From NCBI GenBank assembly GCA_964035575.1, contig OZ037850.1, positions 1,322,501 through 1,386,500 on the forward strand: DNA of 64,000 nucleotides. Reading direction: 5' to 3'. How positions within the stretch are numbered: the stretch's first letter is position 1; every line of letters begins with the position of its first letter. The DNA comes from Rhynchopus sp. YZ270_cl-10. Lineage: Eukaryota > Euglenozoa > Diplonemea > Diplonemida > Diplonemidae. Both the position numbers and the translations under genes were made by a program. A model generated the notes under the pieces. The model ran no database searches. It worked only from the letters and a program-made list of their open reading frames with translations, and was not told the origin of the DNA. Of this stretch, positions 1 through 10,237 are shown in pieces.

Positions 1-1028
1 ATGCAGTTGCAGTGCAGAGTGTGCGGTCGTGGGTGAGGTGTAAGGGATTGTTTGAGTCGCAAGGTGGTTCTAAGATGTTGTATGAGAGTATCGTGCGTGC
101 GGCAGCGAAGTTTGGTGAAGTGCAGTACGCATTGAAGCAGTTTGAAAGGGCATTAGAAGGGGGGTATGATTCAGCCGATCTGCGGGTATCGTTGATGAAA
201 GGATTGGCGGTGTGTGGGAGTGCAGCTGCGGTGGAGAGCATGGAAGGGTTGCTTGCAGACTCTGTGCAGCGTCCACAGTGTCGGCATCCAGGGTTGGTGC
301 TCACCCTCGTAAAGCTTCATCTTCAGCAAGGTAACCCTACCAGTGCGCTCCGTGTACATGATGCATATGTCATCAGGAAGGATGCATCAGACGATTCCTG
401 TCTTGAACCTCGTGTTGCGATGACATTCCCCCTCCAGCACACAGCACTCCTCAGTGCTCTCGCGCTCAATACTTTCAAGCTGGAGGACCTCCTCATGGTT
501 CTCAAATATTTCGTGAAAAGCGATCCGCAAGAAGCGTGGGGGCTATGGACGTTGGTTGAAGGGAGGGTCATGAAAAAGAGGCAGGCTGCGAAGTTTGGTG
601 CAGAGAAAATCGAGAAGGAATACGCATTGTGTCTGCTGCACATCTTTTGTGCGGCGCTGAGAGCAATCGGGCGGCTCTGTGTGCTGAAGAGGAATGCAGA
701 GGGGCGCGCCTTCTTCAAGGGGAAGGAGGTGCAGTTTTATACTGCAGAAGCAACAAATCTATACAGCACAGCGGTGAGCCATGTACGTACCTTCGGCCTG
801 AGTGCACAGCGTTCAGTAGTGGAGATCTACGTAACGACCCTAGTGAACATTGGGAACACCCAGGAAATCGACCGCTTCTTCAAACGGAACCACAGAACCT
901 TGACTGCAGCGTCTCTGTACGAAATACAGAGAACCCTTCAGATGGGGGACCTCCCTTCTGGGGCCACCAAACCATTACATACACTCACTGAGAAGGCTAT
1001 AGTACGCTTGAGGGCGAACTCGAGCTAG
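1..1028 (+). CDS. Helical-repeat (PPR/TPR-like) protein, 5'-partial
   Basis: The reading frame is already open at the left edge (first full codon at base 3), so the N-terminus and true start lie outside the window; about 340 residues are visible up to the stop at 1026-1028. The part I can see is almost all helix-forming. One stretch, YESIVRAAAKFGEVQYALKQ followed by FERALEGGY, has the spacing of a pentatricopeptide or tetratricopeptide unit: helix, G, helix, then a G-rich turn. Such repeats bind RNA (PPR) or proteins (TPR), and I cannot tell which applies here. There is no visible membrane segment or catalytic motif. The gene is followed by a 193-bp spacer and then the SAM/MTBD gene on the same strand. 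The coding call is sound from GC content and length; the family assignment is inference. Confidence 0.6.
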   Translation, partial: AVAVQSVRSWVRCKGLFESQGGSKMLYESIVRAAAKFGEVQYALKQFERALEGGYDSADLRVSLMKGLAVCGSAAAVESMEGLLADSVQRPQCRHPGLVLTLVKLHLQQGNPTSALRVHDAYVIRKDASDDSCLEPRVAMTFPLQHTALLSALALNTFKLEDLLMVLKYFVKSDPQEAWGLWTLVEGRVMKKRQAAKFGAEKIEKEYALCLLHIFCAALRAIGRLCVLKRNAEGRAFFKGKEVQFYTAEATNLYSTAVSHVRTFGLSAQRSVVEIYVTTLVNIGNTQEIDRFFKRNHRTLTAASLYEIQRTLQMGDLPSGATKPLHTLTEKAIVRLRANSS

Positions 1029-1221
1029 AAAAAAACCTAGCCCCCTTCACCTACCTCATAGGTATCGATACAACAGCAACACACGACTATTTTTTAATCT
1101 AACCCCTCAAGCCCCTGCCCCTCCACACCCAACAGAAACAGAAGCCAACACACACACACACGCCCCTGCAACATCGGGCTTCCCCATCCCCCCAACCTAG
1201 ACCCCGTATATAGCAAGAGAG

Positions 1222-4200
1222 ATGAGCGAGGTGGACACACTCCTCAGAAAGGTGGGCCTAGAGAAGTATCGGGAGACCCTTGCGCAGCATGGGTTGTTCA
1301 CGCTTGAAGACCTGCGGGAGGGGAAGGGGGTGCTGCAGCTGGCACTTCCTTTGGGGCCAAAGGCACGCTTGCTGAAGGAGCTTAATGCTACTGAAGGTGA
1401 AGAAACTCTGGGAACAGATGAATACTCTACATTGATTTATGCATTACGACCGTACGCAAACTCGCTTACAACACTGGTAAACCGCCTGCAGGAGGTAGGC
1501 AAACGGACCCCTGGTGGCGTGGCTGGACGGCACTATGTCATTGCCAGCACGACTCTGAAACTCTGCGAAAAGGCAATCAAAGATTCGCAACGGTATCAAG
1601 CCCTGTCAAAGCGTGGGTCTATCAACGTTCAGGCTGATTTGACTTCCTGCAAGATCGCTGTAGGGAGTTCGGTACGGCAGCTCCGGCAGCAGCAGAAGCA
1701 GGGGATACTGAAGAGTCTCGAGGATGCGGATCCGTCGTGGACATTGCCGGTCCTGGATTTGTCCTCAGTCACTATTGGGCAGGTGTTTTCTCCCCCGAAG
1801 AAGGCGCAGCCCTCAAGAAGACAGTCGCGCGATGCAGCTGCGCTGGATGCGTACCTCATGGGACAGATTCGGTCGTTGAAGCAACCACCAGAGATCGTTG
1901 TCACAACGATTCTCATGATGCTTCGCCTCTTTGGCTACGAAGAAACCAGCTGGCCTGCAGCAAAGGCACGTCTCGGCAGCCACGCCTTTCTGACAGAACT
2001 TCCAAAATTCAACCCATCTGAAGTACCCGACACAGTTCTCAGCGTTGTCGGCGATTATTGCACAGACCCCGACACTTCCCCTGAGCTCGTCAAGCTTGCC
2101 TCTACAGAAGCCAGCTTTGTTTCGGAGTGGGTCCGGAAGACTTACACACTATGCACCACAACGCGAGCAATGAACGGGAACGGTACACACGAAGCTGATA
2201 AGGTCGCTGCCGCGCCGTTGCCTTCTCCTATTATATCTCCTACGCGATTTGATGCGGCGCAGGCATTTGCGACGCCGTCACCCAAACGAGATGTCGAACA
2301 CATTGAACATACGAGGCAAGACAGCGAACCGCTTGCCGCAGTGGTGAACGAAAAGCAGAAGGCAAAAGAAGAGTGGCTGCAGAAGGAGGAGGAGAGGCTG
2401 GGCGCGCTGGAGCGGCGGTTGGTGCAGAGGGAGGGGTTGGTGGACACAGCCATGGAGAGGATCAAGGATATGGCAGACGCTGCAGCGAAGGTTCCGTTGA
2501 CAGCAACCACACCGCCACCACCACCCGCGGCATCTGTCGCACCTTCTCCAGCACCAACTGTAGATATTTCCCTCATCTCCTCTCAAATCCAAGGCATGCA
2601 GCAAGCCCTCCAAACCAGCGTCGCGCAACGTCTCGACGCAGATCTTCGTGCACGCATCAACAGCCTCCTTGTTGCTGCCTCCACTTCCAACGCACTTCTT
2701 GCTCATATTCTAACGAAGAAGACGGCCAAACCGGTGATCGATGATGAGGAGGAGGAGGAAGAGACACCCAAAACCACAAAGACCCCTTTCCCCGGCCCGG
2801 TTGCAGTAGGAACCCACGTTGAGGTGCGGCAGGCCAAGCCGGGGTACGTGCTTTCGCACGGCAGAGGAAGGGTTGGGGTAAAGCTTGCGTCTGGCGAGGA
2901 GCTGGGCGCGCTGCCAGCAAACCTGAGACTGGTCGAAGAGGAGATGAGAGACCTTTCGAAGGAGTACCCTGTGGGCATACAGGTCCGTGTAGGGGGGTCC
3001 AGCGGGAAGGTTACCGGGCATTCTCGAGGAAGAATTGGGGTAGAGCTGCGGAGTGGGAAAAAGGTGGGCACGGTTCCAGAGAAGCTGCACATTATGTCAG
3101 AAGACGACATTGCGAAAGAAGGCTTCCCTGTAGGGCTTGACGTCATTGTCATGCAAGAAGCTACCATCACCGGAACCTCCCGAGGTCGCCTCGGTGTCAT
3201 CCTCGCAAACGGAACCAAAAAGGGTGTCGTCCCAGAAGAAATTATGAAACACCCTGTTGACGAAGGTCTTTCCTCTCTTTTCCCCAATGGAACTGACGTT
3301 ATCCTCAAGGACACCGGAAAACCCTTTAAGGTAACGGGACTAGCTCGGGGGAGGGTTGGGCTTCAATCCCCTGACGGCACCCCCGCTTCCGCACTCCCTT
3401 TTCAGATTAACAGAGCTGACAGCACCGAGGGGCTTTTATTGGAATATCCTATTGGCCTCTCTGTCATCCTCAAACAAGCACACGGCACAGTAGTAAACCA
3501 CAAACGAGGCAGAGTGGGGGTAGAAATGGCAGATGGCAGTGTTATTGGAGCGGTTCCATCTATGCTGCGAGAGGCGGAGCTCTCTGATAAGGACTTAAAG
3601 GAGAAATATGAGGTGGGTCTCCACGTTGCTGTCGGGAGACAACGTGGTACCATAGTAGGTGCAGGCCGCATGCGCGTTGGAGTCGAACTCCGAGATGGAT
3701 CCAAAATCGGTGCCATGCCTGCCAACATCACTCTTCTCAATGACGACGAAGTGAACAGAGAGTTCTTCCCCGTAGGCCTTGAGGTTGTGGTCTCCCAAGA
3801 AGCTACCGTTACTGGAACCTCACGAGGCAGAATTGGGGTGAAGCTTGCAGACAATACGGCAAAAGGGGTGGTTCCGGAAGAAATCACAAAATGCGACAGC
3901 CTTGCCCAAACGTACCCCCCAGGGACAGAAATTGTTGTCAAATCTACCAACAAAGCGGGCACCGTGACCGGAGTGTCTCGAGGCAGAATTGGCGCAACAG
4001 TTGATGGCAAACCGATAGGACTGCTTCCCGACCAGCTTATGAGGAAAGACAGCCAAGAAGGACTGCTTTTAGATTATCCCATTGGAAGCACAGTGCGGAT
4101 AAAGACTGCAAGGGGGCAGGTGGTCAGTCATAAGAGAGGACGGATCGGTGTTGAGTTAGACTCCAATGGAGAAACCCTTGGGGCCTTACCGTTTAATGTC

Positions 4201-5253
4201 CGCGCTGTAGAGTTGCATGACGCAGAAATGAAGGAAAAATACTCGGTTGGGCTTCCTGTTGAGGTGGGGCAAAGACAGGCAGTGGTGACCGGGGCTGGAC
4301 GTGGTAGGATTGGGATAGAATTCGCGGATGGCACGAAGGCGGGGGTAACTCCGGAGAAGGTGCGTATTATCTCAGAGTCAGAGCAGCTTGCGGAGCAGTA
4401 CCCTATCGACACTGCGGTCGAGGTGACCTCCGTCGTGGAGGGTACCGTGGTCGGCATCTCCCGTGGTCGGTATGGCGTCATCCTCGCAGATGGCACCAAG
4501 ATCGGTTGCATGCCGGAGCAGCTCCGACCCAAGCCCTTAGCCCCAATGGAAGCTCTCCCAGTCGGTGCCAGTGTGGACGTCACGCTTAAGGCCAAGGTGA
4601 CAGGGCACAACCGAGGTAGAGTGGGCATAGAGCTCAGCAACGGCGGCGCGAAGTTGGGGGTGCTCGCAGATGCACTGAGGAAGACGGATGCACCGGAGGT
4701 AGTGTACATTTTTTTTTTCTTCTTTTTCTTGCTCGCCCTGTTACAAAAAAAAATTCTGGCTCGTTGTATTGTACTTCTTGTCTTTTCCAACATAAAATTT
4801 TCTTATAGCTGAGGTCAGATATAGGTCAGATCTGAGCTCTTTATAACTTATAGCTGGGTTTAAGTGAGCGGGGGGGTTATCATTCACCCTTTTATACAGG
4901 ATTTCCCTGTCGGTACATTTGTCATTCATGACGGAAGGCTTGGGCAGGTGACGGGACACAGTAGAGGGAGAATCGGTGTCGCGTTTGAGAACGGCGACAC
5001 AATTGGTGTTGTGCCTATGGTGTTGAAGAAGGCGCCGAAGAAGCAGGTCGCGGCGGCGAGTCTGCGCTCCCTTCAGGGACCTCCGTCTGGCAAGGTATGG
5101 CTCTATGTTCAAAAGACACAAAATTGTGTCAAAAAATGCGCATTTTCTACAAAATACAATAACACACAGATAACGGACGTAGTGGACAGAGCCCTTGAAG
5201 AACACCGCTACCTCGTGAGCAACGTGTACTCACTTCTCAACGACAATTCGTGA
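1222..5253 (+). CDS. SAM - dynein-type microtubule-binding domain - 13-repeat protein (two introns)
   Basis: Spliced as 1222-4698, 4900-5094 and 5170-5253, giving 1251 residues. Residues about 4-55 form a sterile alpha motif domain (LLRKVGLEKYRETLAQHGLF onward). Residues about 205-310 match the microtubule-binding tip of the dynein heavy-chain stalk: IRSLKQPPEIVV, then W-x2-AKARLG, FLTELPKF, the proline-led helix VPDTVLSVV, and a final SEWVRKTY. A charged coiled coil (EEWLQKEEERLGALERRL) and a proline-rich linker follow. From about residue 530 to near the end there are 13 beta-type repeats of 45-60 residues, each centred on a form of GHSRGRIGVEL..G. There is no motor (AAA) domain, so this is not a dynein. 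A microtubule-associated scaffold is the natural inference. The repeats resemble small SH3-like barrels, but I cannot name their family. The start is the first ATG, 22 nt after a pyrimidine-AG acceptor. Confidence 0.8.
4699..4899 (+). other. Intron 1 of the SAM/MTBD-repeat gene
   Basis: The donor GTAGTG follows codon GAG and the acceptor TTTATACAG precedes GATTTCCCT. Removal joins repeat 12 to repeat 13 (D-F-P-V-G) in phase 0. The unspliced frame runs into a T-rich stretch and a stop at 4810-4812, so splicing is needed for the last repeat. The length, 201 nt, is a multiple of three. The donor is less typical than the other four introns, so the left edge is slightly uncertain. Confidence 0.7.
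5095..5169 (+). other. Intron 2 of the SAM/MTBD-repeat gene
   Basis: The donor GTATGG follows codon AAG; the acceptor is AATAACACACAG. It is 75 nt, phase 0, and a multiple of three, so both spliced and unspliced forms stay open. The spliced end is a short helix (ITDVVDRALEEHRYLV) before TGA. The 3' end resembles the long 3' splice motif known from Trichomonas introns, but the other introns here do not share it. Confidence 0.65.
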
Positions 5254-5510
5254 GATAGAGTCGCACACCCTCCCCCCTCCCCCAAAAAACCCCCCCGCCA
5301 AAATGTCGCGCACGCACAGTCTTTGTTTTATGCCAAGAAGCCACCTTTCCTTTGTTCTAGCTTAAAATTTTTGTGCTGAAAAAAAGAACAAAACCACTTA
5401 TAAGATGACCCAGTCCAGACTTCGGGTCAACTCAAGCTTTTATTTGCTCTTTTCCTCCAAAAAAACGCATTTTTTTGGATGTCGCTTTTCTTATCTGTAA
5501 CTTATTTTTT

Positions 5511-5545
5511 AAGGTGACTCAACGTAGAGACGTAGAATCTACCTT
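5511..5545 (+). ncRNA. Recurrent hairpin H1 (variant stem)
   Basis: Stem halves AAGGTGACTCAACG and CGTAGAATCTACCTT around TAGAGA. The outer pair is AAGGT/ACCTT, a perfect Watson-Crick version of the AAGGT/ATCTT wobble pair seen in other copies. It is followed by a pyrimidine tract and CAG. Confidence 0.5.
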
Positions 5546-5631
5546 ACACTTTTTTTCTTCTTTTTTTCAGTAATTCCTTTTGGTTGTATTGGCTTGGGGT
5601 TTCACTGTTCAGCATATTGGTTTTTTTTAAG

Positions 5632-5666
5632 AAGGTGACTGAGCACGAGAGGCTTAGGATCATCTT
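5632..5666 (+). ncRNA. Recurrent hairpin H2
   Basis: Near-consensus copy: AAGGTGACTGAGC, loop ACGAGAG, GCTTAGGATCATCTT, then ATAAACTTTTC and a T-run ending in TAG. Confidence 0.6.
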
Positions 5667-5881
5667 ATAAACTTTTCTTTTTTTTCAATAGTGAAAGCAG
5701 CATTTGCCCCCCCTCTACTATTTCTTCTGTATTCTTCTCCTCATCCCACCACCATCCCACTCCCCCACCTCTCTCCACCACCAACACCAACCCCAGAATT
5801 TGCTTCTTCGAGGAGTGAAACACAATAGCAGAGAGGTAAGGGGTTTTTGCCTCCCTAAGGCGGGAGGGCCGGCCGTCAACG

Positions 5882-6850
5882 ATGTACCGTCAGGATGTAG
5901 CGGAGTACTCGCTGCAGAAGCCGATGGACTACCAGAAAACCATTGAGCTTGTCAACAAATTTGCGATCCACACTATCGAGTTTTTGAACCGGTTTTCAAC
6001 GCTGTGCGATGAGAAATTGGAGAAGGTGTCAAAGGATTTAACGCGTCTCCAGGTCACAACGGATCTATTGGAGTACAAACTCAACTCGATTGAAGAAGGC
6101 GAACCCCCCACCAAATCTAGCGGTGCACCACCCCCATCAGCATCCGCACCCGCAGCAGGAGGCGCACCACCACCACCTGGAGCAGGCCCTCCACCTCCAC
6201 CAGGTGGCGGTCCCCCACCACCCCCTGGTGGAGGGCCACCACCTCCACCAGGAGGGGGCCCACCACCGCCTCCAGGTGGTTTCAAGGGAGGCCCTCCTCC
6301 TCCACCGGGGGGTGGTCCACCGCCTCCACCAGGGGGTGGTCCGCCACCGCCGCCGGGTGGTTTCAAGGGGGGGCCTCCTCCTCCACCGGGGGGCGGTCCA
6401 CCGCCGCCGCCAGGAGGAGGACCGCCGCCACCTCCTGGGGGTGGTCCGCCACCGCCACCAGGTGGCGCACGACCTCCGGGTCCTCCGGGAGGTCCTCCTG
6501 GGCCTCCAGGTCCACCAGGTCCACCAGGGGGTCCGCCACGTCCACCGGGTCCTCCAGGGGGTCCTCCAGGACCACCGGGTGCAGCGCCGCCAGGACCTCC
6601 AGGGGGTCCGCCACGTCCACCGGGTCCACCAGGTGGTCCACCTGGGCCACCAGGAGGCCCGCCGCCAGGACCCCCAGGCGGTCCACCTCGTCCACCGGGA
6701 GCTCCGCCAGGCCCACCAGGCGCACCTCCAGGCATCCCAGGGCCACCCGGTGCAGGAGGCCCACCAAGACCACCAGGACCACCAGGGGGCATGCCACCGC
6801 CGCCGCCAGGGGGTGCTCCTCCTCCACCACCGCCACCACCTCCGCGTTAA
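5882..6850 (+). CDS. WASHC3: WASH complex subunit 3 (CCDC53) with a long polyproline tail
   Basis: 322 residues. Residues 18-71 are the conserved helix of the BRK1/CCDC53 family; the segment HTIEFLNRFSTLCDEKLEKV is nearly identical to the CCDC53 signature (HTVQFLNRFSTVCEEKL in animals). This subunit belongs to the WASH complex, which drives Arp2/3 actin branching on endosomes. Residues from about 90 to the end are almost pure proline and glycine: repeats of GGGPPPPP, twice broken by FKGG, then GPPGGPPRPPG-type units, ending in a run of nine prolines and R. Animal CCDC53 is about 190 residues and lacks such a tail. The tail resembles profilin-binding tracts of WASH or formins, so it may have taken over profilin-actin delivery; that is inference. 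No VCA/WH2 motif is visible. The start follows a purine-rich leader and is the first ATG in frame. Confidence 0.8.
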   Translation: MYRQDVAEYSLQKPMDYQKTIELVNKFAIHTIEFLNRFSTLCDEKLEKVSKDLTRLQVTTDLLEYKLNSIEEGEPPTKSSGAPPPSASAPAAGGAPPPPGAGPPPPPGGGPPPPPGGGPPPPPGGGPPPPPGGFKGGPPPPPGGGPPPPPGGGPPPPPGGFKGGPPPPPGGGPPPPPGGGPPPPPGGGPPPPPGGARPPGPPGGPPGPPGPPGPPGGPPRPPGPPGGPPGPPGAAPPGPPGGPPRPPGPPGGPPGPPGGPPPGPPGGPPRPPGAPPGPPGAPPGIPGPPGAGGPPRPPGPPGGMPPPPPGGAPPPPPPPPPR

Positions 6851-8231
6851 AATGGGGGGGTTTTTTTGGGGGTGGGGATGTAAAAAAGCCGTATCTGAAT
6901 TAAAAGCAAAAAAGAGAAGACCTTACCTAACTTTCTCTTTTGTGGAAGGAAACCAATGTAAAGGTCTGGGGGTGGGAGGGATGGAAGAACTTTGAAAAAA
7001 AAAGAAATACTTGCTTTTTTTGTGAAACGCACAAAAGAGAGATGCGTGTTTTGTGTGCGTACATCTGTGTAGGATGTGGGGTGGGGTTCCCTTTTTGGGG
7101 CTTTTTTGTGTGTTTTTTTTTTGAATTTGACTCCTCGTGTGCTTTTGTGTGGTCTGTGTGAATGGGAGGGGGCGGTACGTCGGGTGATTTCAAGACATTG
7201 TGTTCAAAGTGAGCCTAACGTGTCGTGGATCTGAACCGTAGTGTTAATGAATATGTGTGGATGAATGTCTTTCCAAAAGAGGGTGGGTGCAGCTTTTGGA
7301 GAAGGGATACAAATAAAAATGATTTCATTAACACTGAAAAAGCGTTGTTATCTTTCAAAGTACAGCACTCCGAGGGTTCAATGACCTGCGGAGTGTTCAG
7401 TGCCTGCGTCCCAGGGGCGTTTTGCACTGTCAACTTTCACTTTCAAATATTTCTCTTTGTTTATCTTTGGGGAAAAAAAAAAATGAAATAAGGAATATTT
7501 GCACAGAGAGGGTCGATACAACAAAAAGACCTTTTTCTGTAGTCAATTTTTTTTTTTTTTGAAAAAAAATTACCGTGTGAACCGTGTCTAGAGATTTGTC
7601 TTGTTATCTTGTTACGTTTTGCGGCTCGCTATGTGTTGCCTCCCCAAAAAGAAAAATATTTTTTTTTTTTTTAATGTCGCAGATGTGTCCCGACGCATGT
7701 TGTTCCAAAAGGTATATTTTCTTTTTTTCATTGATAACTAGTCATGGGATATGTGATATCTACAACGTTATCAAAATGCAAAGAAAAGCAAGACATTGTT
7801 TCAAAAAAAAAAAAAAACCACCTGTTTCAAATCTATCGGGGCTGGGCGAGCAAAAATAAAAGCAAGAAAAAAGCACATATTTTCCCCTCTCATTCCCCCC
7901 TCTTCCCCCAGAATCAATTGTCCCAGGTTAAACCAGTTGAACCACCCTTTTGTTCCGTAGTGGCCTCTCCCTTCCTTGTTGACTGCCGTCTCTTATCCTG
8001 AGGTAGCTCCTGTGTTCGGAGATGCTGTGTACGTCTGTAGAGGGTTGCAGCAGCGAACTGTAGCTTTTTATGTTGTGTCCAGTGTCCTCTCAGATCTAAG
8101 ACAACGCAGCACTGCCTGCGTATGATTGTCTGGGGTTTTTTTTTTGTGGAAACCTCCTCAAGAAATCTCAATTATCTCCTCATTATCGTCCCCTCCTTCA
8201 GATTTTTTTACACATAACAACAACAACAACA
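6851..8231 (+). other. Intergenic stretch with T-runs and a hairpin
   Basis: AT-rich, with many homopolymer T and A runs and no coding frame I trust. It contains one copy of the second hairpin family (7366-7395). The last 70 bases before the next start include CTCCTTCAG, a plausible splice acceptor, then repeated CAA triplets up to the ATG. Confidence 0.6.
7366..7395 (+). ncRNA. Second-family hairpin (GGGTTCRATRACC type), copy 1
   Basis: Perfect outer stem CACTCCG/CGGAGTG encloses AGGGTTCAATGACCT. Downstream lies GGGGCGTTTTGCAC and a pyrimidine-rich AACTTTCACTTT, shared with the copies near 9974 and 13371. Confidence 0.45.
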
Positions 8232-9785
8232 ATGCCACTTGCATCTCAACGTACACCTTGCACTCTTGCACAAGCACTTGCCAAAGAGAAAGGAGGGAAA
8301 GGCGCGGGACGTCACTTTGATGAATCTGACGTCTCGCAGAGCCAGACAAGCCGTGGGAAGGTTACCACCACCACCACCACTACACCTACCCCTAAGGGCA
8401 AGAAGACGACCGCCGCCTCGAAGAAGCCTGATGCAAAGAAGAAGAAGACCCCCTCTGTCACACCCCCTAAGAAAGCCCCGAAGAAGAATGAGAAGACCCC
8501 ACGTAAGGGTGCGGCCTCTCGCAAGCGCTGCCTTTCGGAGCGCAGCTTCAGCGACACCCATCACAATGCGACACAGAACGACAGCAGTGACGCTGGGGAG
8601 TTGGTCTTCCTCTCCTCCCCTGATGACAACTTTGTCCGCAAACGCCGCAAGACGTCGCCGCCCACTCCACCGAAGAAACACACGAAGAAGACCCTCACCT
8701 ACGACACCTCTAGCAGCTGCGAGCCCAAAAAGGCGGTTCAAATGGAAATTGACGCGACACCTCTGAAACTCCCTCGGATCCGCATGCCCGGTGTTCCCTT
8801 GACCCCTCCGTTCAACTCTAAGGAGACACAGACGGAGAAGGTGTCCTGCCCACACTGCAAACACTATGTGGAGAAAGGGGAGGAGCAGATGCATGAGGCC
8901 TCGCTGTGCAGGGAGAGGAAGGGGACGCCGAAGGTGAACCGGGATGTGTCTCAAGGGGGCGAGGTGTCGTTGGTGTGTGGGTCGGAGGTGTCATCGCTTT
9001 CGGGGAGTGGGATGGAGGTGAGTGTTGCGTGCGGGACGGAAGCGACCAGAGCAAACCTGACGGACACAGAGGAGCCGATCCCTCAAGGCACGACCTGCGC
9101 GCTGCGCTCTCTGATCAAAGACTTTGTGGAGAATCACCTCGCACAGAGCGACGCGCAACGCATCCTCGACCTCACCGTTCGCCACAACCACCTGCTGCCG
9201 CAGATCCACCGCTTTCTTTACCAACGCTACAATGAACCCTCCGCGATGCAGGCACCACACCCCATCCCCTCCGCAACAAACCAAAAGGAACGTCTCTCGG
9301 CATTCCTCAAGGAGAAGGCGTTGGATGGGTGGGACGACGCTGCTGTCGAGGAGGCGATGGTGCGCGAAGCCGGGAAGGAGGAGGCGTTCTTCTTGAAGCT
9401 TGAGGCCAGGTATGGGGAGCAGGTGATTCCCTTGGATCAGTTTGGTGACGAGGCGCATGCGGGGGTGTGGAAGGAGATGTACGCACTCATCGAGGCATAC
9501 GACCCGGAGCAGGCAGATCTCATTCCCGAGAAGCTTGCGAAGGCAGGTGTCTGTGCACGCCAGCTCTACAGGGCTGTGAAGGAGCAGTGCGAGCCCACAC
9601 CCTGCACAGCGCGCATCCTCGCCGACAGAAGGGCCCGCCTCGAGCGCTGCATCGACAAACACTCGCCAAACATGCTCCCCCACGTCGACTCGCTCCTCGA
9701 GAAGTACGAAACCGGGTTCGAGCTCTGGTTCTACAACGTCCTCGTTGCACTCTCAGGGCGCGTCTCCATCAAGTCTCTCGTCTAA
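8232..9785 (+). CDS. Basic, probably nuclear protein with a C2HC zinc finger and four degenerate helical repeats
   Basis: 517 residues, one exon. Residues 1-200 are low-complexity and rich in K, T, P and S, with basic clusters (KKPDAKKKKTPS, VRKRRKTSPP) that look like nuclear localisation signals. Residues about 203-223 hold one zinc-binding motif, C-x2-C-x11-H-x4-C, in CPHCKHYVEKGEEQMHEASLC minus its edges. The C-terminal half contains about four helical units of some 45 residues, most clearly the one ending EEAFFLKLEARYGE and the last one with LPHVDSLLEKYETG. Units of this kind, ending in a K/R-Y-G-E-like turn, occur in various protist proteins of unknown function. DNA or chromatin association is an inference from charge and zinc finger only. 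The ATG directly follows a run of CAA triplets, a typical eukaryotic leader context. Confidence 0.7.
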   Translation: MPLASQRTPCTLAQALAKEKGGKGAGRHFDESDVSQSQTSRGKVTTTTTTTPTPKGKKTTAASKKPDAKKKKTPSVTPPKKAPKKNEKTPRKGAASRKRCLSERSFSDTHHNATQNDSSDAGELVFLSSPDDNFVRKRRKTSPPTPPKKHTKKTLTYDTSSSCEPKKAVQMEIDATPLKLPRIRMPGVPLTPPFNSKETQTEKVSCPHCKHYVEKGEEQMHEASLCRERKGTPKVNRDVSQGGEVSLVCGSEVSSLSGSGMEVSVACGTEATRANLTDTEEPIPQGTTCALRSLIKDFVENHLAQSDAQRILDLTVRHNHLLPQIHRFLYQRYNEPSAMQAPHPIPSATNQKERLSAFLKEKALDGWDDAAVEEAMVREAGKEEAFFLKLEARYGEQVIPLDQFGDEAHAGVWKEMYALIEAYDPEQADLIPEKLAKAGVCARQLYRAVKEQCEPTPCTARILADRRARLERCIDKHSPNMLPHVDSLLEKYETGFELWFYNVLVALSGRVSIKSLV

Positions 9786-10237
9786 TTTTTTTTGGGGGGA
9801 ATGCAAAAACGTCTCAGATGTGTTTCATCTTTCTTGCCCTTATTTTTTTTCTTCCTTCTTGACGTGAATCTTTACGTTAAGAAATATACCCCCTCCCCCA
9901 TTCTGGGACAACAACGATGCACCTACAAACCTCCTGGTAATAGTGTACATGCCAATGAAATGCTCTCTGGGGGGGGTTCGATAACCCTCGGAGAAATTGT
10001 GCCCAGGAACGGTGCGGCGTTTGGCACTTTTTCAACTTCTCTTTTTTTTTTCTCCCCTTTTTTAAGAAATTCTCAAAATAGGACCGACGAATTTAGATAT
10101 GGGCACCTTCATTCCTCTCTTATTTTATTCCTTTCACAAACCAAAACCAAACCAAATAAATCACCACCACCTCCTCCTCTACAGTACACCACTCTCATCC
10201 TCCCCTCCCTCCTCTCTCTCCCCCCTCCCCTTAAATA
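9786..10237 (+). other. Intergenic stretch with second-family hairpin copy 2
   Basis: T-rich, with a pyrimidine-rich end before the globin start. At 9974-9987 lies GGGTTCGATAACCC, followed by GGCGTTTGGCAC and AACTTCTCTTTTT, the same order as at 7366 and 13371. No coding frame is supported. Confidence 0.55.

Larger units (their letters stand above)
5254..5881 (+). promoter_or_regulatory. Leader region with two hairpin/T-tract/AG cassettes
   Basis: Non-coding. It holds hairpin H1 (5511-5545) followed by a pyrimidine tract ending CAG at 5570, and hairpin H2 (5632-5666) followed by a T-run ending TAG at 5691. A further pyrimidine-rich stretch ends CCCCAG near 5797, and a possible donor GTAAGG lies near 5836, so one or more 5'-leader introns or a trans-splice acceptor for WASHC3 are plausible. 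Confidence 0.5.

Noticed and set aside
1222-5253. Dynein heavy chain fragment
   Set aside because: The stalk-tip domain is embedded in an intact gene with SAM and repeat domains; no AAA modules precede or follow it.
5929-6995. Long antisense and alternate-frame proteins over the proline tail
   Set aside because: They are shadows of the GC-rich CCN/GGN repeats of WASHC3.
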